From Pyrrhosoma nymphula (Eukaryota; Arthropoda; Insecta; Odonata; Coenagrionidae): a stretch of DNA of 64,000 nucleotides. The DNA lies in contig OY754331.1 in assembly GCA_963573305.1 (NCBI GenBank), positions 9,148,868 to 9,212,867 of the forward strand, given 5' to 3'. The notes under the pieces are model-generated. The model was not told the DNA's origin and ran no database searches. It saw nothing but the letters and a program-made list of their open reading frames with translations. Shown one piece after another: positions 59,210-64,000 of the stretch. The position numbers were made by a program, and so were the translations under genes. Numbering within the stretch: position 1 is the first letter of the stretch; the number at the start of each line of letters is the position of its first letter.

Positions 59210-59764
59210 TCAATTCATTTTATAAATATTCCTTTTCCTCCACAACGGAAGATGAAGAAATGTCATAACTTCTTCAACAGGTAAGGCGGATATAGAGCCA
59301 CGTGTAACCCAACAAAAAATAGACTTTACAGCAATCAGCTTGCCATTTAGGAACCATTTCGACTCAGCAATAATGACCTTGGGATAAAGAGTAATTCCTT
59401 GACTGAAGTTAATAAGCGATATCTGGTCAAAACGAGGATCCACTAGAGCCAAATGATCGACTTGGTTTCTAATGAACGGAGGAAGAGGAACCCCCGGAAG
59501 TTTTCCCATCATTTTATGGCAAACAATTGCCCTTGTTCTCAACCCAGAACTTGAGGAATACTTGTGGAAAAGAAGGCATTCCGCGAAATCCACCAGCTGA
59601 TTTAAAGGGAGTTGTGAAAGCCCAAACAGAGCGCCATTATACGCAGACATTTGTAATTTTAAGCGCGTGATAGGATCGAAACATATTGCCAAAATCTGAT
59701 AATCAGAGCCAAGCATTAATATAACATTTGGTATTTTTTCATCGACGTACAAAATATTCACCAC
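59210..59764 (-). pseudogene. BEL/Pao aspartic protease region (DUF1758 type)
   Basis: A minus-strand frame of 184 codons matches the protease-linked region of BEL/Pao polyproteins. LPPFIRNQVDHLALVDPRFD (near residues 99-118) is the WxHLxxLxLADPxF block. ITLYPKVIIAESKWFLNGKL and SIFCWVTRGSI near the end correspond to the GADxY...TxxGWVLSG block. The catalytic Asp-Ser/Thr-Gly triad, expected further N-terminal, is not visible in this frame. The protein would process the polyprotein. The open frame over 555 bp is notable but the neighbouring gag and RT parts lie in other frames. Confidence 0.7.
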
Positions 59765-59999
59765 TACTATCCCAAGGACAACTAGGATTTAACTCCTAAG
59801 TCGATAATTCTGGGCTACGAGCTTGAGAACTCTTATAAATTATTGAACAACAAAAGTAGTATCCGGGCAGATGCGGTGGAATTAATTCATAATAATGAAC
59901 ATTCTTAGCATTTTTCCACTTCTTTTATTAAATCTAAGATTGTGCGACCATTTCGATGTATTATATCATTTATTGCCTCGTTATTGCTATATATATCAT

Positions 60000-60682
60000 T
60001 GCATCATGGCCATGACGTGCTGGACAATGATGCAATACATAGAAACTGGTCGCACAAATCTACATTTAATAAAAAACGTGGAATACTGCAAAGAAATTTC
60101 TTTAATATTGAACGAAAAGTTTGCAAAATTTTAAAGTGCATCTCAACAAAAGATAGACGTTGGGTAAATGAGGGAAAAGTTTCACCTGCCACTCTTCCTT
60201 CAAAATGGGCAAGTATGTCAGGGTCTAACGACCTATCAGCTGGTCTAAATAAAATAAAGTCCCCGATGAAGCACCTAATACATTTCGGAAAAGGAATTAG
60301 CAAAATTCTGAATGGGTTGCAATGAACTCGAATACGAGGAGTTGAACTGCAATAATTTATCCAAATAATTAAATTCAAGTATTTGTTGATTATTAAAATG
60401 ATCGCACAGCTTCTTCCCCGCAGAATAATAATTAGTGTCCGGAACGGAAGAGAATAGAATCGCTAAAGAATCTCCCGAAAGAGCAGACTTCAAATAGCTG
60501 AACTTTTCAATAGGTGGTGCTATATCTGCTCGAATTACTGATCGGAAGACATCGCGAAATAATTCCCACTCGCAACAGGCACCAGGTACATGAATGGTGG
60601 GTTTTGGACATTTCGAAATTGCTGTCACCTCATTAGAATTATTGTCAGAGGGCCCCGATGGATTTTGAGCTGCCGAAAGCAT
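60000..60682 (-). pseudogene. BEL/Pao gag-like region (DUF1759 type)
   Basis: On the minus strand CPKPTIHVPGACCEWELFRDVF is followed by IEKFSYLKSALSGDSLAIL and AGKKLCDHFNN (60600-60330). This matches the conserved gag block of BEL/Pao elements, the segment of the form FxGDxxxWxxFxxxFxxxV...KFxYLxxxLxGxA. A frame change near 60275-60330 leads into RPADRSLDPDILAHFEGRV and FPSFTQRLSFVEMHFKILQ (60245-60095). Gag forms the particle that packages the element RNA. The frameshift and stops break it. The start at 60680 is an ATG in good context but may not be the original. Confidence 0.7.
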
Positions 60683-61103
60683 TGACCGTTCAAAGACAGT
60701 GAGAATAAAATAACGATTTTTTATAGAGTACGGTCGAGTAGACGATATTGCTCATAAAGAGTCTGTTAAATTAGAACAAAGGCAATGTTCGTAGATCTTC
60801 CTCTGCACTTCGAGCCTACAATGCTGTAGGGACGAAAAATCGACCAAATTGGTCGGTCTTCAACATGTCGAACTGACAACGTATTCGAACACTGAATTAA
60901 TTCCTCTGCCAATGCGTAAGCAACAGACATTGTCCCTTAGAATTAATCCCTTTGGAATCGCAACAATTTAAGGCGGGAGTCGAATTGCTCCCCGAGTAGC
61001 AACTCCTCACCAAACCACCTCATCACCTTCAAGCATGTTCAGACTTAACGATTAAGTAAAAGAATACGAAAAAGGAAAACACGAATACAAAATTCTCTCA
61101 CAA

Positions 61104-61121
61104 ATCATGTTGGGGTCGCCA
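61104..61121 (-). promoter_or_regulatory. Putative BEL/Pao primer-binding site
   Basis: TGGCGACCCCAACATGA on the minus strand, preceded by TT, follows the presumed LTR end. BEL/Pao elements often show TTTGGCGACCCC at this point, where a tRNA 3' end pairs to start minus-strand DNA. Confidence 0.5.
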
Positions 61122-61122
61122 A

Positions 61123-61406
61123 ATTATCGATCACGGGACTTATTCAATTTAAGGAATGGATCTAACGTGAGTCAAAGAAAAGAAATGGAGGTGATAAGAG
61201 ACGTAGGGTGAGGAAGAGAAGGGGTGGAAGAGACGACGGGGGTTGGATGACTCACCAGTGGGAGCGAAGTCTTGTTCGGCTCGCCCATTTGGCCCGAGGA
61301 CACCGTGGACGTGCTCTGCTCCAGAGTTCTAATGCGAGAGTGCACTCGGGTGCCTCCTACCAGAGTGGAGTATTACAGTCAAATGAAAGTGACACCTGTC
61401 GGCACA
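61123..61406 (-). repeat. Putative BEL/Pao 5' LTR
   Basis: The segment between TGTGCCGACAGG (61406-61395) and the primer-binding site is about 280 bp and less AT-rich than its flanks. No second LTR is present in the window, so the borders cannot be confirmed by comparison. Confidence 0.35.
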
Positions 61407-61488
61407 AACCTAAACTAAAATTTCACTCTCGTGAGCACTGAAGAAAAAGGAAAGGAAAAATGGAGGGAAATCATAATAATATATCATA

Positions 61489-62361
61489 TGTCTGTTGCTC
61501 ACGGTAAAATTTTCAGTAAAAAGTTTTATAAAACGTTTAAATTTTATAAAAATGAGCTTGCTAACGATAAAATCGTTTTATAAAACATAGTGTTATAAAA
61601 CGTTTCATGGAATAGGACAGTTTCTATTTCCATAAAACCGTTTTATGCAACAACCAATGAGACGTTCCGCTCATCGCGTTGATAATAACCTCGTATCCAT
61701 GGGAAGCCAAACAAGGAAAACGTAAACAATCATGGCTGGAAGTTCATGGAACGTTGAGGCAGTATCCTTCTTGTTAGAAGAATGCATTTAGAGCCTTATG
61801 TCTGTTGCTCACGGTAAAATTTTCGGTAAAACGTTTTCTAAAATCTACTAATTTTATAAAAATGAGCTTGCTAACGATAAAACCGTTTTATAAAACATAG
61901 TGTTATAAAACGTTTCATGGAATAGGACAGGTTCTATTTCCATAAAACCGTTTTATGCAACAACCAATGAGACGTTCCGCTCATCGCGTTGATAATAACC
62001 TCGTATCCATGGGAAGCCAAACAAGGAAAACGTGAACAAACATGGCTGGAAGTACATGGAACGTTGAGGCAGTATCCTTCTTGTTATAAAAAGAATGCGT
62101 TAGAGCCTTAGCATCATTGAGTGTGATTAGAAAGTAAGTAAATAAACAATACATACATTTTTTAATCTAACAGTCATCCAAATGAGAGTGCATTTATCAC
62201 TTCAGGTGTTCAAAAAGCGTCTCATAGATGGCATGATATTGCGGTTTTATGAATAGTTTTGTCATGAGAAAGCAAGCACGTTTTACGTACGATTCATAAA
62301 ATTATCAATAAAAATTTTTAAATAACTCTTTTATGGAAAATTTTACCGTGTGCAACAGACA
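61489..62361. mobile_element. TIR element with internal tandem duplication
   Basis: TGTCTGTTGCTCACGGTAAA starts at 61489 and its complement, with one change, ends at 62361 (GCAACAGACA). TA lies directly outside each end (61487-61488 and 62362-62363). A second left end starts at 61799, 310 bp after the first and also preceded by TA. Units 61489-61798 and 61799-62107 are about 95% alike by eye. The sequence gttttataaaac and its halves recur many times inside. There is no transposase. It is a non-autonomous element of TA-target type in which the left 310 bp was duplicated. Confidence 0.75.
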
Positions 62362-62375
62362 TAATATATAAAAAT

Positions 62376-62600
62376 GTAATGGTGTCTGTCTGTCTCTCTG
62401 TCTGTCATTTGCTCAATCACGCAAAAACTGCAGAACCGATTTAGTTGAAATTTGGCATTTAGGGAGAAAATGTATCTGGGAGTAACAAAAGCTATATAAG
62501 AAAGACCTCAGGGCTCCCGAAGGCCCCCCCTGGTGGTCCATGCTAAGCATTGGGTTCGGTGCAGTAGTTTCATTTTTTTATTTTTAAAAGTACTTTTACT
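62376..62600 (+). repeat. TCTG microsatellite and dispersed repeat
   Basis: A (TCTG)n run (62384-62406) is followed by caatcacgcaaaaactgcagaaccgattt and gttgaaatttggcattt. This word order is found in dispersed repeats of many arthropods. The class is not resolved. Confidence 0.4.
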
Positions 62601-64000
62601 CAAGGTAGAGGGATGGGATTTTTTAACGGATGGCTAAATAAACGAATTTTCTAATTCTTCCAATCTTTTTTCTTTTCCGCTTCGGAATTGTCTGAAAATC
62701 ATGTTTTTTCTGAAAAATCTCACATTTTTCTCTGAAATCAACAATAGCTTATTTCCTTTACAACCAGAGAGTTGATTTACAATAGTCACGCCTATATCAC
62801 GTTTTTCTGCAGGTCCATAATAGCACGTAGAAAGAAAATCTGTATTAGAAGGGCCCAGGGTCACAAGGGCCCCATGATAGATTGCTTCGGGGAGTAATCG
62901 ATCAACTCAATGCATATTTACAACATGTATATTCTTCAATGTCAATTCTCAAAGTAGCTCTCAAAGGGGAACTGCATGTATATGACAGAACACTTACTTA
63001 GCAAACGATATGCATAAAGGAACTAAAGATGCTATAATATGTACGTGAATTGAATAGTAATGGTAATAATGCCTCTGTTGCTACAACAAACTGTTGCTGA
63101 TGTTTATTATCGTTTAATATTTAGATGTATTACATGTAGTGGAACCATCTGCTTCTCATTAAGATTGCGAACTGGTTTTAGACCAATTCTCACATCATAA
63201 ACGTTACGAGTTACTTAGTTATATACCTATATTAATTTTGTAGCGTGTCAGTTAGTCATTCTGTAACCATTTGGTTTATTTCTCTCTCAATTTTTGAGCT
63301 AGAGAATTGAGGTTTGATGCATTATATGTGGCTTCTCTGTATGTATTGTTTGTTAGTAGTTTTGGATTTTTAGCAGTTGGTGGTGCAATGAAAACGCAAA
63401 AAACCGTGGTTTTTTTTAGAGTAAATTTAGTTAGATTCCGGGGACTCAAGTTTTTCGGGACTCCCAGGTTATTTTTTTCAGAGCGAGTCTATCTTTCTCG
63501 GGACTCCCGGGTTCACTTAAATAGGTTAGCATATGAAATGCATGTATTATATGCATAATTAAATGGTAAGCTATTCAGCTCATAATCCATAAAAACTGCT
63601 AATCAACGATGAATTTATGTAGGTTAGCAACGGTGAAGTAAACAAAGAGCACTCATTAAATTACAATCAGTTACAAACCGCATGGGCATATAAACGTGGG
63701 TAATTTATCTTTTTCGGGTAAGCGCTGATTTCACTACGATATTTGTATTACTTTATTTTCATTTATTTTATTTCCCTTTATATTTGGCTACTTTTACGCG
63801 AATGAAGGCGAAATTCGGCAATAAGTCGAGTTGAAAATGAAAGATACAGTGTTCCAATCTAAGTTATTTAGTGAAGATATTTAGAAATTATCCGGGTGAA
63901 TGTTTAAATGTATTCCACTTCAAATCAATAAGGTTCATCTCAAATTTCTGCAAACTCAACGTTAATATAAACAATTAAGTGTTTTGATATTTCCGTTCGC
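62601..64000. other. AT-rich stretch to window end
   Basis: A cggggactc / cgggactccc motif recurs three times between 63437 and 63512 (spacing about 25 and 44 bp). Otherwise no features recognised. Confidence 0.5.

Larger units (their letters stand above)
58745..61406 (-). mobile_element. BEL/Pao LTR retrotransposon, 3'-truncated
   Basis: On the minus strand the order is a putative 5' LTR (61406-61123), primer-binding site (61121-61104), gag-like region (about 60690-60000), aspartic protease region (59764-59210) and the start of the reverse transcriptase (about 59160-58745). This is the BEL/Pao order. Each coding part is in a different frame with stops. The rest of the RT, RNase H, integrase and 3' LTR are missing. 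The coding similarity ends right at the TSD of the SINE at 58570-58732. Confidence 0.75.

Noticed and set aside
62384..62406. CRISPR-like or tandem array
   Set aside because: It is a simple TCTG microsatellite next to a dispersed eukaryotic repeat; nothing prokaryotic is present in the window.

Overview
The window looks like arthropod, most likely insect, nuclear DNA. It is AT-rich and almost free of long open frames, and it carries degraded eukaryotic transposons typical of arthropods: a mariner (D34D), Penelope-like elements (PLEs) with GIY-YIG endonuclease, a BEL/Pao LTR retrotransposon, several 5'-truncated LINEs, tRNA-derived fold-back SINEs and non-autonomous DNA transposons. I found no host protein-coding gene that I can defend. 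The window reads as intergenic or deep-intronic sequence. The species cannot be fixed from this window.

Layout. 687-2092: a PLE whose two 3' ends face each other as a 440-bp inverted repeat, flanked by a 12-bp target-site duplication (TSD). 8892-9740: a second PLE with the same architecture and a 14-bp TSD. 10401-10634: a small palindromic relative of the first PLE with a 15-bp TSD. 14426-14930: a third PLE end. 17208-18523: a complete but broken mariner. 19440-20700: a long C/T- and G-rich block. 22924-24128: a fold-back element with internal tandem repeats. 25060-25900: a PLE reverse transcriptase relic with a mutated catalytic motif. 26935-27458: a TIR element. 34180-35060 and 36380-37075: LINE 3' ends. 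42436-42632 and 43977-44499: fold-back elements. About 47600-47850 and 53306-54087: further LINE relics, the second with a 13-bp TSD and its own nested insertion. 56735-56972 and 58570-58732: two copies of one fold-back tRNA-SINE, each with a 12-bp TSD. 58745-61406: a 3'-truncated BEL/Pao element on the minus strand (putative 5' LTR, primer-binding site, gag, protease, start of RT). 61489-62361: a TIR element with an internal tandem duplication.

The most interesting signal is a recurrent RNA-like core, CUGANGA followed 11-19 nt later by GAAAC. It occurs at the termini of the PLEs and of several short inverted-repeat elements. In the best copies GAA is followed directly by a palindrome (ACCCGGGU, ACGCGU or ACGU) and then C, A or U, which is the geometry expected of minimal type I hammerhead ribozymes with a dimerising stem III. 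Hammerheads are known in PLEs and in metazoan retrozymes, so the small TSD-flanked palindrome at 10401-10634 may be a PLE-mobilised, retrozyme-like element.

The remaining sequence is AT-rich DNA interrupted by CpG-rich or purine/pyrimidine-skewed islands (11400-12000, 12750-13090, 15220-16010, 19440-20700, 29330-29820, 30900-31290, 43150-43560, 45690-46070, 52080-52380, 57340-58030). These could be regulatory but code for nothing recognisable.
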